DNA of 64,000 bases from Streptomyces composti. Lineage in GTDB: Bacteria > Actinomycetota > Actinomycetes > Streptomycetales > Streptomycetaceae. The stretch lies in contig NZ_JAATEM010000008.1 in assembly GCF_012034205.1 (NCBI RefSeq), positions 1 through 64,000 of the forward strand, given 5' to 3'. Position 1 is the stretch's first letter; the number at the start of each line of letters is the position of its first letter. The notes under the pieces are model-generated. The model worked only from the letters and a program-made list of their open reading frames with translations, was not told where the DNA came from and did not search any database. The translations under genes and the position numbers were made by a program. Positions 48,019-56,309 of this stretch are shown here, in pieces.

Positions 48019-49937
48019 CACACCACCACGTCCGCGATCGTCCGAAGCTCCACCCACAACACCCCGCCGTACACGGACTGGTTCGCGCCCGGCTGAGCCG
48101 CCTGCTCGAACCGGTAGTCGTCGATGACCACCAGGTCCGATGTGCCGTTGCGCAAGTCCTGCCAGGCCACCGCGTCACCGCGGGCGAAGATCTGCTCAAA
48201 GGCCGCCAGGCGGTCAAAGGTGCGCCCCTCGTAGCCGACGCGCTGGCCGGACTGCGTGGTCTCGAAGTCCCAGCAGGCCAGGGGCACGGTGATGATGCGC
48301 TGGCGCACGGCGCCGGGCATGGCCTTGAGCTGCCAGGCGTTGACCTCACCACCCTTGGTGGTGTCGGTGCCCGAGCGCATGAGCGTCAGCTTGAGCTGCA
48401 CCCACTCCGTGGCCGACGACGGGGCGGGCATGACCACGTTCTCGATCGTCGTGGAGCCGCCCTGCGACACGGTAAGGATCGAGGTCTCGCCACCGCCCGG
48501 ATCGAGCACCGCCACGCCCACAGAGCCCCACAGGGGGCTGGGCGTGCGCACGGTGGCGAACTTGAAGATCTTCGGTTCGAGCGTGTTGAAGCGGACCCGG
48601 CCCGTGGTCAGGTAGCCGGAGGGCTCGAGCGTGGAGGCGGACTCGAGATAGGCGCCCTGGCCGGCCACGGCCAGGACCATGCGGTCACTGTTGCCGAAGT
48701 TGGTCACGCCGGTGACCTCGCCCGCGACATGCGCTTGCAGGTCCGTGGCGTAGGCGAAGCGCACCGAGGGGGAGATGTCCCCGCCCTGGAGAGGCTGGCC
48801 CAGGTCCACCCGGTACAGGCCCGAGCTGCCCTCGATGCCGTTCGTCGCGGCGACGAAGAAGAATCGATCGTAGGCCGCGATGGCCTTGACACCGCTGCTG
48901 TTCTCGATCAGCAGCGGCCCGTACTGGATGTCACCGTTGTCGTCTATCTGGCCCACGCGGAAGCCGCGGTTGGTGCCGATGCCGACGAACGCGCCCAGGT
49001 AGGTGGTCAGGGCGTGCACGATCTCCCCGCGGGGGAGCTGGGCGGCAAGGATGCCGCCGGAGGACAGCGTGGGTACCGAGCCGGAGGTGTCCAGGCCGAA
49101 CTTCAGGATCTCGCCCTGGCTGCCGGCGTTCCCGGCCGCGTAGATGGCGTTGGTGCCCTCGGCAAAGCAGGTGAAGGTGAAGGCAGGGTTGAGGTGCGTG
49201 AACTTCGCCGTGGGCAGGGCGGGCGGAGTCCCGCCCACCAGCTCGTACACCTTGTTGTCGATGGCCGCCATCAGGCGGCCCTTCACCCACGCGATGACCA
49301 CGTTCACCGAGCCGGTGTCCCACAGCTTCGCCCCGGCGCTGTTGCCCGCGCCGGAGTAGATCCCGACGTCATCGGCCGCGTAGTAGTTCGTGCCGTCGCT
49401 CGTCAGGGAGCGGATGGTGTTCGCTCCGCCCCACGTGATCGTCGTGGTGGTCGTGCCGTCATCGCTCTTCAGGGCGGTGCCTACGGCCGACCAGAAGCGG
49501 TCCGTGCCGTCGTTCCAGCCCACCACGTGGTGGGGGTTGGCGGTGCCGTCGGCCACGCGCAGCGCCGTGGTGCGCAGCAGCGTCAGGCGGCCGTTCACCC
49601 ACGGGTTGACGCCCACCGACTCGTGGAAACGGATGGCGTACTGGTTGTCGTTGGACGGGTCCTGGTACAGGACGCCGGCGCCGCCGATGAACGACGACTG
49701 AGAGCGCAGCCACCAGGACGCAAGAGACTGCTCACCAGGGATGGTCTGCTGGTCCACCTGCTCCTTGCGCACCGGCGCGCCGGAGCGGGTCATGCGGCGT
49801 TCGTCGTTGATGGCCGACAGCCAGGGCATGCCGCCCAGCGCGAAGTGGTACTGCACCCCGTCCAGGCCGAAGGTCGTGGCCGCGGCCGTCGTCCGCCCGG
49901 AGAGGGCGAACGGTATACGGCTGACGATGCCGGCCAT
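48018..49937 (-). CDS. large beta-rich virion protein (propeller-like)
   Basis: A 639-residue protein dominated by short beta repeats (GVNPWVNGRLTLLRTTALRVADG, IRSLTSDGTNYYAADDVGIYSG, IYAAGNAGSQGEILKFGLDTSG, IAAYDRFFFVAATNGIEGSSGLYRVD), suggesting a beta-propeller. The C-terminal domain (SVGVAVLDPGGGE, WDFETTQSGQRVGYEGRTFDRLAAFEQIFARGDAVAWQDLRNGTSDLVVIDDYRFEQ) looks like a carbohydrate- or tail-binding fold. Probably a distal tail or receptor-binding component, from its position among fibre genes. No enzymatic motif seen. Confidence 0.6.
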   Translation of the reverse strand: MAGIVSRIPFALSGRTTAAATTFGLDGVQYHFALGGMPWLSAINDERRMTRSGAPVRKEQVDQQTIPGEQSLASWWLRSQSSFIGGAGVLYQDPSNDNQYAIRFHESVGVNPWVNGRLTLLRTTALRVADGTANPHHVVGWNDGTDRFWSAVGTALKSDDGTTTTTITWGGANTIRSLTSDGTNYYAADDVGIYSGAGNSAGAKLWDTGSVNVVIAWVKGRLMAAIDNKVYELVGGTPPALPTAKFTHLNPAFTFTCFAEGTNAIYAAGNAGSQGEILKFGLDTSGSVPTLSSGGILAAQLPRGEIVHALTTYLGAFVGIGTNRGFRVGQIDDNGDIQYGPLLIENSSGVKAIAAYDRFFFVAATNGIEGSSGLYRVDLGQPLQGGDISPSVRFAYATDLQAHVAGEVTGVTNFGNSDRMVLAVAGQGAYLESASTLEPSGYLTTGRVRFNTLEPKIFKFATVRTPSPLWGSVGVAVLDPGGGETSILTVSQGGSTTIENVVMPAPSSATEWVQLKLTLMRSGTDTTKGGEVNAWQLKAMPGAVRQRIITVPLACWDFETTQSGQRVGYEGRTFDRLAAFEQIFARGDAVAWQDLRNGTSDLVVIDDYRFEQAAQPGANQSVYGGVLWVELRTIADVVV

Positions 49938-51143
49938 CTACTCCTCCCGGTACCAGCCCTGAATGGTGATCAGGGTGCCCACTTGCAGGTCGGAGCCGTC
50001 CATGCTGCCGCCGTCGTACAGGCGGATGCGGTCGAAGACGTTGCCGGAGCCGCCCAGGAACGTCATCAGGGTGGCCGCGCCGACGGCCGGCGTCGGCCCC
50101 TCGATGTTCACCGGCATCACCTGGCGGATGCTGCGGTCGATGTTGCTCGGGGCGGAGATGGTGAGCGTGTCAGTGCCGGAGCCCGCTCCGGAGACCGAGA
50201 TGTAGATGGTCAGGAAGACGAGCTTGCCGATCTTCCAGTAGTAGCCGGCCCTGTTGCTGTAGGTGGCGCCGCCGGCGTTGCCGACGGTGGGGGTGTAGGT
50301 GGTCCAGGTGGGCCCGCCCACCACGGTCAGGCCGCCGTTGACGTAGAAGTCGTCATCGGTGCGCAGCACGTTGGCGCCGGCCCTGTACAGGTTGGTGTCC
50401 ACCGTTCCGGCGCCGGAGCCCCACCAGTGGCGGCCGTCGGCCTGGATGAACATGCGGGCGGCGGAGTCGCCGGCCTGCCGGGTCTCCCACTGCGAGTCAG
50501 TGGCCACGGTGCGGGTGCCGCGGAACAGGTTCTGGTGCACGATTTCGCCGGTCACCGTCATGGACGTGGTGGTGCCGGAGAACGTGGTGTTCGCCGAGAA
50601 GGTGGGGTTGCCGGAGAACGTGGGGTTCCCGGAGAAGGTGGGCGAGCCCGTGAAGGTGCCCGTCAGAGCGCCGCCCCCGGACAGGGACACCGCGCCGGAG
50701 AACGTGGGCGTGCCGGAGAGGGTGCCGCTGAGGGCGGCACCGTTGATCACCGGGGCGGTGAGCGTCTTGTTCGTCAGTGTCTGCGTGGACGTGGCGCCCA
50801 CCAGGGCGCCGGTGACGCCGTGCACGTCCGTCGTGGCGGCCTCATGGGTGCGGAAGTCCGTCAGGTCCACGGCGTTGACCACATGCCGCACCACGGCCCC
50901 GAGACTGTGGCTCTGGGCGGAGGTGCCGCCGAAACCGCGTTCGATGGTCAGCGAGGTCCCGGCCACGCCGGTGACCTTCACCAGCTCCTCCGTGGCCGCC
51001 CCGTAGTCCACGGCCAGGACGTACGGCGTGGAGCCGGGGAAACCGGTGGTGGCGTCCACGGTCATGGTCGTGGCCGCGCCGGAGATGCTGCCGGTCAGCG
51101 TCGTCTGGATCGCCGTGTTCGAGTAGTTGTAGGCGTTGGCCAT
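49938..51143 (-). CDS. tail fibre / receptor-binding protein
   Basis: A 401-residue fibre. The N-terminal domain (residues about 15-95, SLTIERGFGGTSAQSHSLGAVV) probably attaches to the virion. DVHGVTGALVGATSTQTLTNKTL is a common fibre-shaft motif. Residues 140-190 are six-residue repeats (TFSGNP, TFSANT), then a module with GDSAARMFIQADG (225-262). The C-terminal tip (GYYWKIGKLVFLTIYISVSG, MPVNIEGPTPAVG) follows. ATG 51143 overlaps the stop of the adaptor gene. Confidence 0.75.
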   Translation of the reverse strand: MANAYNYSNTAIQTTLTGSISGAATTMTVDATTGFPGSTPYVLAVDYGAATEELVKVTGVAGTSLTIERGFGGTSAQSHSLGAVVRHVVNAVDLTDFRTHEAATTDVHGVTGALVGATSTQTLTNKTLTAPVINGAALSGTLSGTPTFSGAVSLSGGGALTGTFTGSPTFSGNPTFSGNPTFSANTTFSGTTTSMTVTGEIVHQNLFRGTRTVATDSQWETRQAGDSAARMFIQADGRHWWGSGAGTVDTNLYRAGANVLRTDDDFYVNGGLTVVGGPTWTTYTPTVGNAGGATYSNRAGYYWKIGKLVFLTIYISVSGAGSGTDTLTISAPSNIDRSIRQVMPVNIEGPTPAVGAATLMTFLGGSGNVFDRIRLYDGGSMDGSDLQVGTLITIQGWYREE

Positions 51144-52048
51144 CACGACCCCTGGAAGTAGGCGTAGTTGGGGATCTCCGCGCGCTGGATCGCCTTCTCC
51201 TGCTCCAGGCGCTCCGCGTACAGCGAGGCGAAGAGCTGCGCTGTCTTCGTGGCGCTGGTGGGCGGCACGAGCGGGGCCCGCTCGGTGGTCTCCACGGACT
51301 GGAGCTGGAGCCGTGCGGCCTCAAGGGCCGGGACCAGGCGCTTGCACGCGCCGTAGACCACCAGGTCCGTGCACCGCTCGGGATAGCCGGTCAGGGTGAA
51401 GTCGTCCGTGCCCGCGGACAGTGTGGAGGGCTGCTTGACGTACACCACCTTGATCGGCTGGCCCGGGGTGACGAAGTCGAAGATCTGAATGGACTTGCCC
51501 GACGGGAACACGGAGGTGCGCGCCTCGGGGTTGTAGCGCCAGTTCGGCATGGGCGTGGCGGCCTGGGACGGGCCGATGGTCTGGCCGACCAGGTACCAGA
51601 CGTCGTCCACGTCCGCGGGCAGCTCGTATTCGACCACCGGGGCCAATTTGGTGATCTCCGTGGAGTCGAAGACGACCAGATCCGGGTACAGGCCCCGGAT
51701 CGTGTCATTGATCGCCTTCTTGATCCTCGCCCTGGGGAAGGCGGGGTTGGAGGTCACTATGGCGTGCTGGTCGTGCGCGGCCGGTGTGGTGCCCTCGTAG
51801 CCGCGCCCGTTGCCCAGGCCCATCACGGAGACCACGCCCGACTGGGCGTCGTACGCCTTGACCAGGATCAGTTCGTCGTCGATCTCCACCAGGCCGCGGG
51901 AGAGGTTCTGCACCGTGCCGGGATCGCACGTGAAAGTGGTGTCCGTGTCCGACATGGCCACGGCCAGCTCACTGACCGACTCCTGGTTCATGGAGTAGCC
52001 CAGAAGCTGCTGGCGCACCTCGTTGACGAGCTGATCGAAGGTGGTCAT
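51143..52048 (-). CDS. probable head-tail adaptor or tail-tube protein
   Basis: A 301-residue protein. A helical opening (TTFDQLVNEVRQQLLGYSMNQESVSELAVAM) is followed by a beta domain with a short motif shared with the fibre N-terminus (GNGRGYEGTTPAAHDQHAIVTSNPAF). A middle helix (ARIKKAINDTIRGLYPDLV), a beta domain and a helical end (LVPALEAARLQLQSVETTE, QLFASLYAERLEQEKAIQRAE) complete it. Podophage-type adaptors have a comparable layout; assignment is by pattern and position. Confidence 0.5.
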   Translation of the reverse strand: MTTFDQLVNEVRQQLLGYSMNQESVSELAVAMSDTDTTFTCDPGTVQNLSRGLVEIDDELILVKAYDAQSGVVSVMGLGNGRGYEGTTPAAHDQHAIVTSNPAFPRARIKKAINDTIRGLYPDLVVFDSTEITKLAPVVEYELPADVDDVWYLVGQTIGPSQAATPMPNWRYNPEARTSVFPSGKSIQIFDFVTPGQPIKVVYVKQPSTLSAGTDDFTLTGYPERCTDLVVYGACKRLVPALEAARLQLQSVETTERAPLVPPTSATKTAQLFASLYAERLEQEKAIQRAEIPNYAYFQGS

Positions 52049-52049
52049 C

Positions 52050-52343
52050 TCACATCGCCTCTACTCCGGCGGGCAGGGGAGCAGCCGCCGAGAAGTCGCG
52101 GCCGTAGGCCGCGCCGGCGGCGTCCGAGGCCCGCAGGGCGGCCTCGATCTGGTGGGCCTTGGTGCCGTCGGGCTGAATGCCCTGCGCCCGCGCAGAGCGG
52201 TACATGGCCAGCTCCTGGTCCCACTTCTTCTGTTCGGTGGCGTCGCCTCCGCCGATGCCGCAGTACGCCACACGCAGATTCGCCGCACGGGCGCACTCGC
52301 CCCACGTGCGGTGGTCCTGGGTCGGGCAGCCGGTGCGGCACAT
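52050..52343 (-). CDS. 97-residue phage protein
   Basis: A Cys-containing N-terminus (CRTGCPTQDHRTWGECARAANLRVAYCGIGGGD) is followed by helices (QKKWDQELAMYRSARAQGIQPDGTKAHQIEAALRASDAAGAAYG). ATG 52343 overlaps the stop of a 53-codon gene (TGATG). Conserved-looking but unrecognised. Confidence 0.6.
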   Translation of the reverse strand: MCRTGCPTQDHRTWGECARAANLRVAYCGIGGGDATEQKKWDQELAMYRSARAQGIQPDGTKAHQIEAALRASDAAGAAYGRDFSAAAPLPAGVEAM

Positions 52344-52504
52344 CAGTGGCGTCCCGGCTCCTGCATGCCCTCGGCACGCACGGCGCAGCCCTGCGTGGTG
52401 GCCTCCAGGATCATCCGCTCGTCCTGGTTGGTCACGGTGCTGGTGCCGCCGTCGCCCTTGGGGCAGACCTTCTCGTATTCCTGGCTGTAGCCGTATCCGG
52501 CCAT
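52343..52504 (-). CDS. 53-residue phage protein
   Basis: ATG 52504 opens a 53-codon frame (AGYGYSQEYEKVCPKGDGGTSTVTNQ, ILEATTQGCAVRAEGMQEPG) that ends by overlapping the next start and lies nine bases after the fibre gene stop. It fills a space that would otherwise be empty in a tightly packed operon. Two Cys; function unknown. Confidence 0.55.
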   Translation of the reverse strand: MAGYGYSQEYEKVCPKGDGGTSTVTNQDERMILEATTQGCAVRAEGMQEPGRH

Positions 52505-52513
52505 GACCGCTCC

Positions 52514-53812
52514 TTACGCGGGTTCCAGCAGCAGCCAGCCGACGGTGGACGTGTCGGTGCCGGAGCTGGAGGTGATGGTGAAGCCGGCGCCGGCGGTGCG
52601 TGCCGACACCCGCAGGAATCCGGGCGTGCCGCCCGGGGTCTGGCATGTGAGGAAGATCCTCGTATTCGCCGTCACGGAGGTGTTGTTCACGGTGACCGTT
52701 CCGGCCGTGAGTGTGGCCACGCCCATGCGGGGTGCCGTGCCGCCCTCGGAGATGGCGATACCGGCATTGCCGGTGCCCAGGCGCAGGGCGTTGGGCTGGT
52801 TGCCGAAGATGGAGAACTGGCCACCGGACTGGCCCGAGCCCATGGCGAAGAAGCCGGGCGTTTCGATGGCGCCCGCGCCGCTGCGGTACATCTCGGCATC
52901 GGTGGCGCCGGTGCCCGAGCCGAACTTCAGGTGGCCGTTGGCGGCCACTTCGACCAGGGCGCCCGTGCCGCCGTTGCGCAGGTGCAGCAGCGGGCCCGTG
53001 GTGCCGCCCGAGGTGGAGGTGAGGAAGATTCCCTGGGCGGCCGTGCCGGTGCCTGCCAGGTCGATGGACAGGGCGGACGCGTTGGCGTCCGTCCCGGTGC
53101 CGGTGTGCGTGACCTTGATGGTGCCGCGGCCGGTCTCCTGGCCGCTCACGCCCAGCGCACTGTGGGCGGTGTTGTTGCTCGCCACGTTCAGGGCGGAGCT
53201 GGCGGAGCCCGTGCCCTGGTGGTTGATCGAGACCGCATGCGAGGTGCCGGTGTACTCCGCGTAGATCGCCGCCTGATTGAACGTCGCGGAATTCACCCGG
53301 CTCACGATCAGGTGGCCGCTCGGGGCCGCCTGTTCGGAGTAGACGACGATGCCCGCGCCGGTGCTGGACGTGTTGGTGACGTTCAGAGCGCCGCCGACAG
53401 AGCTGGACGCCGCCGCATTCGCGGTCGGTGTGATGCGTAGCTGTGCCGTGGAGGCGCGGCGCAGCGAGGTGTCCGCGCTCGCCGAACCGCTGGAGAAGAA
53501 CAGATCGCCGTCCGCCTGGACCTGGAGGCGGTCCACGCTGTCCCCGGACACCCGCGTGGCCAGCGCCGTGTCATTGGCGCTGGCGCGGGTGCTGGTGAGG
53601 CCCGCGAACGTGGCCACGGCCCCGCTGACCGTGAGGGCGTCGTCCGCCGTGAGCGTCCCGGTGACGGCCAGGGGGCCCTGGACGGCCAGGGCATCACTCA
53701 AGGTGCCGCCCGTGAGCGGCAGCTTGGCGTCCACGGCCGCCTGAAGCTCGTCCAGGGCGGCGTTGAGGACTTCTCCCCACCCCTCGGACCCGAGTTCCGG
53801 CTTCGTGACCAT
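52514..53812 (-). CDS. second tail fibre-like protein
   Basis: A 432-residue protein with a helical attachment start (GSEGWGEVLNAALDELQAAVDAKLPLTGGTLS), then long Ser/Thr/Ala/Gly beta-helical repeats (ALAVQGPLAVTGTLTADDALTVSG, NVTNTSSTGAGIVVYSE, VSINHQGTGSASSALNVASNN). A module at 90-127 (GDSVDRLQVQADGDLFFSSG) recurs in the neighbouring fibre, and a related copy is near 275-315 (VEVAANGHLKFGSGTGATDAEMYRSG). ATG 53812 overlaps the previous stop. Structural or receptor-binding role likely. Confidence 0.7.
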   Translation of the reverse strand: MVTKPELGSEGWGEVLNAALDELQAAVDAKLPLTGGTLSDALAVQGPLAVTGTLTADDALTVSGAVATFAGLTSTRASANDTALATRVSGDSVDRLQVQADGDLFFSSGSASADTSLRRASTAQLRITPTANAAASSSVGGALNVTNTSSTGAGIVVYSEQAAPSGHLIVSRVNSATFNQAAIYAEYTGTSHAVSINHQGTGSASSALNVASNNTAHSALGVSGQETGRGTIKVTHTGTGTDANASALSIDLAGTGTAAQGIFLTSTSGGTTGPLLHLRNGGTGALVEVAANGHLKFGSGTGATDAEMYRSGAGAIETPGFFAMGSGQSGGQFSIFGNQPNALRLGTGNAGIAISEGGTAPRMGVATLTAGTVTVNNTSVTANTRIFLTCQTPGGTPGFLRVSARTAGAGFTITSSSGTDTSTVGWLLLEPA

Positions 53813-54138
53813 CACACGCCTCCGTACGGCCCGTCGCCGTAGCCGCCGGCCCCGTAGGTGCCGGCAGGCAAGGAGAAGTTGGCTGAGGTGACGCCCACAC
53901 CGGCGTTGATCAGCGCCGTCTTCGTGGCGTCGTCCACCTCGTACTCATGGCCACCCATGTAGAAGGTGACCGCAGCGGCGATCTCGTCCTGGGTGGGGAA
54001 CCGCAGGGCGCGATACGTGCCCTGCGGCAGCTCCTGGATCGAGATGCCGCGGGCCAACTTGACGCGCAGGAAAAGCGGGTCGTCCCAGGACGCCGGCCCC
54101 TCATCGACTGTGGGGGGCCGGAACGTCCAGGTAGCCAT
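53812..54138 (-). CDS. small virion/adaptor protein
   Basis: A 108-residue protein (ATWTFRPPTVDEGPASWDDPLFLRVKLARGISIQELPQGTYRALRFPTQDEIAAAVTFYMGGHEYEVDD) ending in a Gly/Tyr-rich tail (TYGAGGYGDGPYGGV). It resembles small phage proteins encoded after capsid genes. The ATG at 54138 gives the compact domain; upstream in-frame codons overlap the neighbour. Confidence 0.55.
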   Translation of the reverse strand: MATWTFRPPTVDEGPASWDDPLFLRVKLARGISIQELPQGTYRALRFPTQDEIAAAVTFYMGGHEYEVDDATKTALINAGVGVTSANFSLPAGTYGAGGYGDGPYGGV

Positions 54139-54140
54139 GG

Positions 54141-54329
54141 TCAGTCCGTCGTGATCTGAATGAGCGCGACATGACTCCACGGGAACGCGTACTTCGTCGA
54201 GGAGACCTCCGCCTCGATGTACGCATCCGTGAGGTTCGTGACCGTAGCCGTGCCGGTGGTGCTGTAGTTCCCAGGCGAGTTCTCGTAGGTCACAGAGACC
54301 TGGGAACCTTCGCGAAGGTGCTGAGCCAT
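54141..54329 (-). CDS. 62-residue beta-rich virion protein
   Basis: The sequence (REGSQVSVTYENSPGNYSTTGTATVTNLTDAYIEAEVSSTKYAFPWSHVALIQI) reads as an all-beta SH3/barrel-like domain. It sits directly after the major capsid gene, where capsid decoration or head-completion proteins are often found; that role is inferred only from position. Confidence 0.55.
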   Translation of the reverse strand: MAQHLREGSQVSVTYENSPGNYSTTGTATVTNLTDAYIEAEVSSTKYAFPWSHVALIQITTD

Positions 54330-54340
54330 CACACAGTCCC

Positions 54341-55315
54341 TTACGCGAAGTTGATGGAAGAGGTCGTCTCGGCGCGGATCAGCGCCTCGTTCCTGTAAAT
54401 CTTCCAGCCGGCCACTCCGTACCAGCCCAGAGGCCGGAACCGCGCAAGCTTGTCCACGATGGGACCGGCCACGATGTGGAACTCGTCCGCCACGGCCTCC
54501 GCCAGGGCCTGCTGGCCCGCGTAGTACGTACGGAAACGACGCACCGTGTTGTCACCGGTACCGGCGTCCACGGCGTTGAAGCAACGCGGGGACTCGATGT
54601 AGAAGGCGCCCTCGTACGCGCCGATCTCACCGGCCCAGATGTTCCCGGCCGCGCTGTAGTTGTGCGGGTCACGCCAGGCCGCCTGACCGGTCTCCGCCCG
54701 CAGGTCGTGGGAGACCTCCGGGTGGATGGCGCACCAGTACAGCGAGCCCTTACGCGGCACGGCCTTGTTCGCGCGGAGCTTCGCCGTCGCCAGGCGGGCA
54801 ATCGCGCTGTTGAAGGTGTCCGTGGTCACCATGGTCGTGGCCGCCGGGGTGGACACGGTGCCGTTGGTGACGTACGAGACGGTGCCCGCCTTGCGCTGAA
54901 TCACGTTCGTGCCCGAGCGCAGCTCGGTCTGCACGATCGTGTCCACCGAGTCGGCCATGTTGTAGGCGACGATGTTCGCGATCGCCGGGTCAACGTCCGT
55001 CAGCGAGTACAGGAACAGCTTCCGGGTGCGCAGCACCGGGTTGCCGTACTCGTTGAGCGTGATGGTGACCGTGGTGGGGTTGCCCAGGGCCACGGAGTCC
55101 GGGTCAGTGGTCTCCGTCAGGGCGGAGGTGGCCACCGCCAGGTCCTGGAAGCGCTCCAGGACGATGGAGCCGCCGGGGCCGGTCTGATTCACGGGGCGCT
55201 TGTCGGCGACAGCCCGGAACATGGGCTGCGATCGAAGCGCGAATTCGAAAGTCTTGTCGTACGCGGTCTGTACCGCGTTGGACATCGCTGAAGTGTCGGT
55301 GTACGCGTTAGCCAT
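54341..55315 (-). CDS. major capsid protein, N4-gp56-like
   Basis: A 324-residue capsid protein. Features are the N-terminal YTDTSAMSNAVQTAYDKTFEFALRSQPMFRAVADKRP, GSIVLERFQDLA, the E-loop-like LNEYGNPVLRTRKLFLYSLTDVDPAIANIVAYNMADSVDTIVQ, and a C-terminal RFRTYYAGQQALAEAVADEFHIVAGPIVDKLARFRPLGWYG. The last is the conserved ending of the N4-gp56 capsid group of the HK97 fold. A scaffold-like gene immediately upstream supports the call. Confidence 0.88.
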   Translation of the reverse strand: MANAYTDTSAMSNAVQTAYDKTFEFALRSQPMFRAVADKRPVNQTGPGGSIVLERFQDLAVATSALTETTDPDSVALGNPTTVTITLNEYGNPVLRTRKLFLYSLTDVDPAIANIVAYNMADSVDTIVQTELRSGTNVIQRKAGTVSYVTNGTVSTPAATTMVTTDTFNSAIARLATAKLRANKAVPRKGSLYWCAIHPEVSHDLRAETGQAAWRDPHNYSAAGNIWAGEIGAYEGAFYIESPRCFNAVDAGTGDNTVRRFRTYYAGQQALAEAVADEFHIVAGPIVDKLARFRPLGWYGVAGWKIYRNEALIRAETTSSINFA

Positions 55316-55358
55316 GGCCTCTCACCCCCCAGTGGGGTGCCGTAGGGACAGGGAGAGG

Positions 55359-55901
55359 TCAGGAGGCGGCGCCAGTGCCCCAGTCGTAGGGGTTGCCGTG
55401 AGCCTGCATCAGCTTGGCGAAGTCTTCGTAGCTGGGTGCGGCCTTCAGGGCCTGCGCCAGCTCGTTGTCCGTGCCCTGCGGAGGGGCCACGCCCTGCGTG
55501 CCCTGCTCCTGCATGCGCTGCATCTGCTCCTGACCGTCAGCCGGAACGGTGGACGGGGGCGGGCCCTGCGGGGCCGGCTCGCCCGGCTGCTCGCCCCCCT
55601 CGGGGGTGAGCTTGGCCAGGGCGGCGCCATTCGCCGTCAGCCACTCGTCCAGCTTGTCGGGCTCGCCCTGGAACAGGCTCGCGGCCTGCGGTGCGTAGCC
55701 CTTCGCCCTGAGCGCTTCAGCCACGGCCTGCTGCTTCTTCTCGGCCTTCAGCCGCTCGTTCTCCGCCTGAATGGCCTTCAGCTGTTCAGAGACCTTGTCC
55801 ATGTACTCGCGGAACCACTTGGGGCCCTGCTGCACGGACTGCTGCTCTCCAGCTCCCGACAGGTCGTCGGGGTCGAAGTCGCCGAAGCTGTATTCGCTCA
55901 T
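55359..55901 (-). CDS. capsid scaffolding-type protein
   Basis: A 180-residue acidic protein with a central coiled coil (WFREYMDKVSEQLKAIQAENERLKAEKKQQAVAEALRAKG), an adjoining helix, a Pro/Gln/Gly-rich stretch and a short basic end. Acidic coiled-coil composition and position just upstream of the capsid gene are typical of scaffolds. The ATG at 55901 follows GGGAG. Confidence 0.75.
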   Translation of the reverse strand: MSEYSFGDFDPDDLSGAGEQQSVQQGPKWFREYMDKVSEQLKAIQAENERLKAEKKQQAVAEALRAKGYAPQAASLFQGEPDKLDEWLTANGAALAKLTPEGGEQPGEPAPQGPPPSTVPADGQEQMQRMQEQGTQGVAPPQGTDNELAQALKAAPSYEDFAKLMQAHGNPYDWGTGAAS

Positions 55902-56084
55902 GCGCGTACTCCCATTCATCCCTTGCGCGGCCTGCTCACCCCCCGGGGAAGGGGTTCGCGCTCCACGGCTACCGGGCTTGCTCGGGACGGGGCCGGCCGA
56001 TCCGTCAGTGCACGACTGTAAACCGAACATGTTCACATCTGCGAGTCGGTGGCGCCCAGGGTGCCCCGCTGCTACAACACGGCC

Positions 56085-56270
56085 ATGAGAAACGTGCTCT
56101 TCCTGGTCGGGCTGCTCCTCTTCGCCCTCGCCTGCGTGGCCGCACGCAGCGCCTACATGCACGGCTGGGACGTCTTTGAACTGCTGATCTCGGGCGGCCT
56201 CCTGGCCGGCTCTGTGGCCGTTCTGCGCAAGGCGGGAACGCTCATGGACAGCACAAAGCCCCCGCGCTGA
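56085..56270 (+). CDS. two-helix membrane protein, moron-like, opposite to the late operon
   Basis: A 61-residue protein with two membrane helices (VLFLVGLLLFALACVAA, LLISGGLLAGSVAVL) and a basic C-terminus (RKAGTLMDSTKPPR). It is the only plus-strand gene within the leftward virion operon, in a roughly 400-base gap between the scaffold and a structural gene, and has its own terminator. A possible promoter region (AT-richer, TGTAAACCGAACATGTTCACATC) lies about 45-70 bases upstream. Expression in the lysogen, for example for superinfection exclusion, is a reasonable inference. Confidence 0.6.
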   Translation: MRNVLFLVGLLLFALACVAARSAYMHGWDVFELLISGGLLAGSVAVLRKAGTLMDSTKPPR

Positions 56271-56282
56271 GCGACGGGGGCT
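56257..56282 (+). terminator. terminator of the moron-like gene
   Basis: An 8-bp stem AGCCCCCG / CGGGGGCT (56257-56264 with 56275-56282) overlaps the last codons of the membrane gene. No T-run. Confidence 0.65.
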
Positions 56283-56309
56283 GAGGCAGTCTGCGCGCTG
56301 GGCGACGCA

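Noticed and set aside
48729-51161. An 810-codon open frame on the plus strand opposite the virion genes
   Set aside because: It mirrors the two minus-strand structural genes codon for codon, has Gly/Arg/His-rich composition without domains, and no ribosome site.
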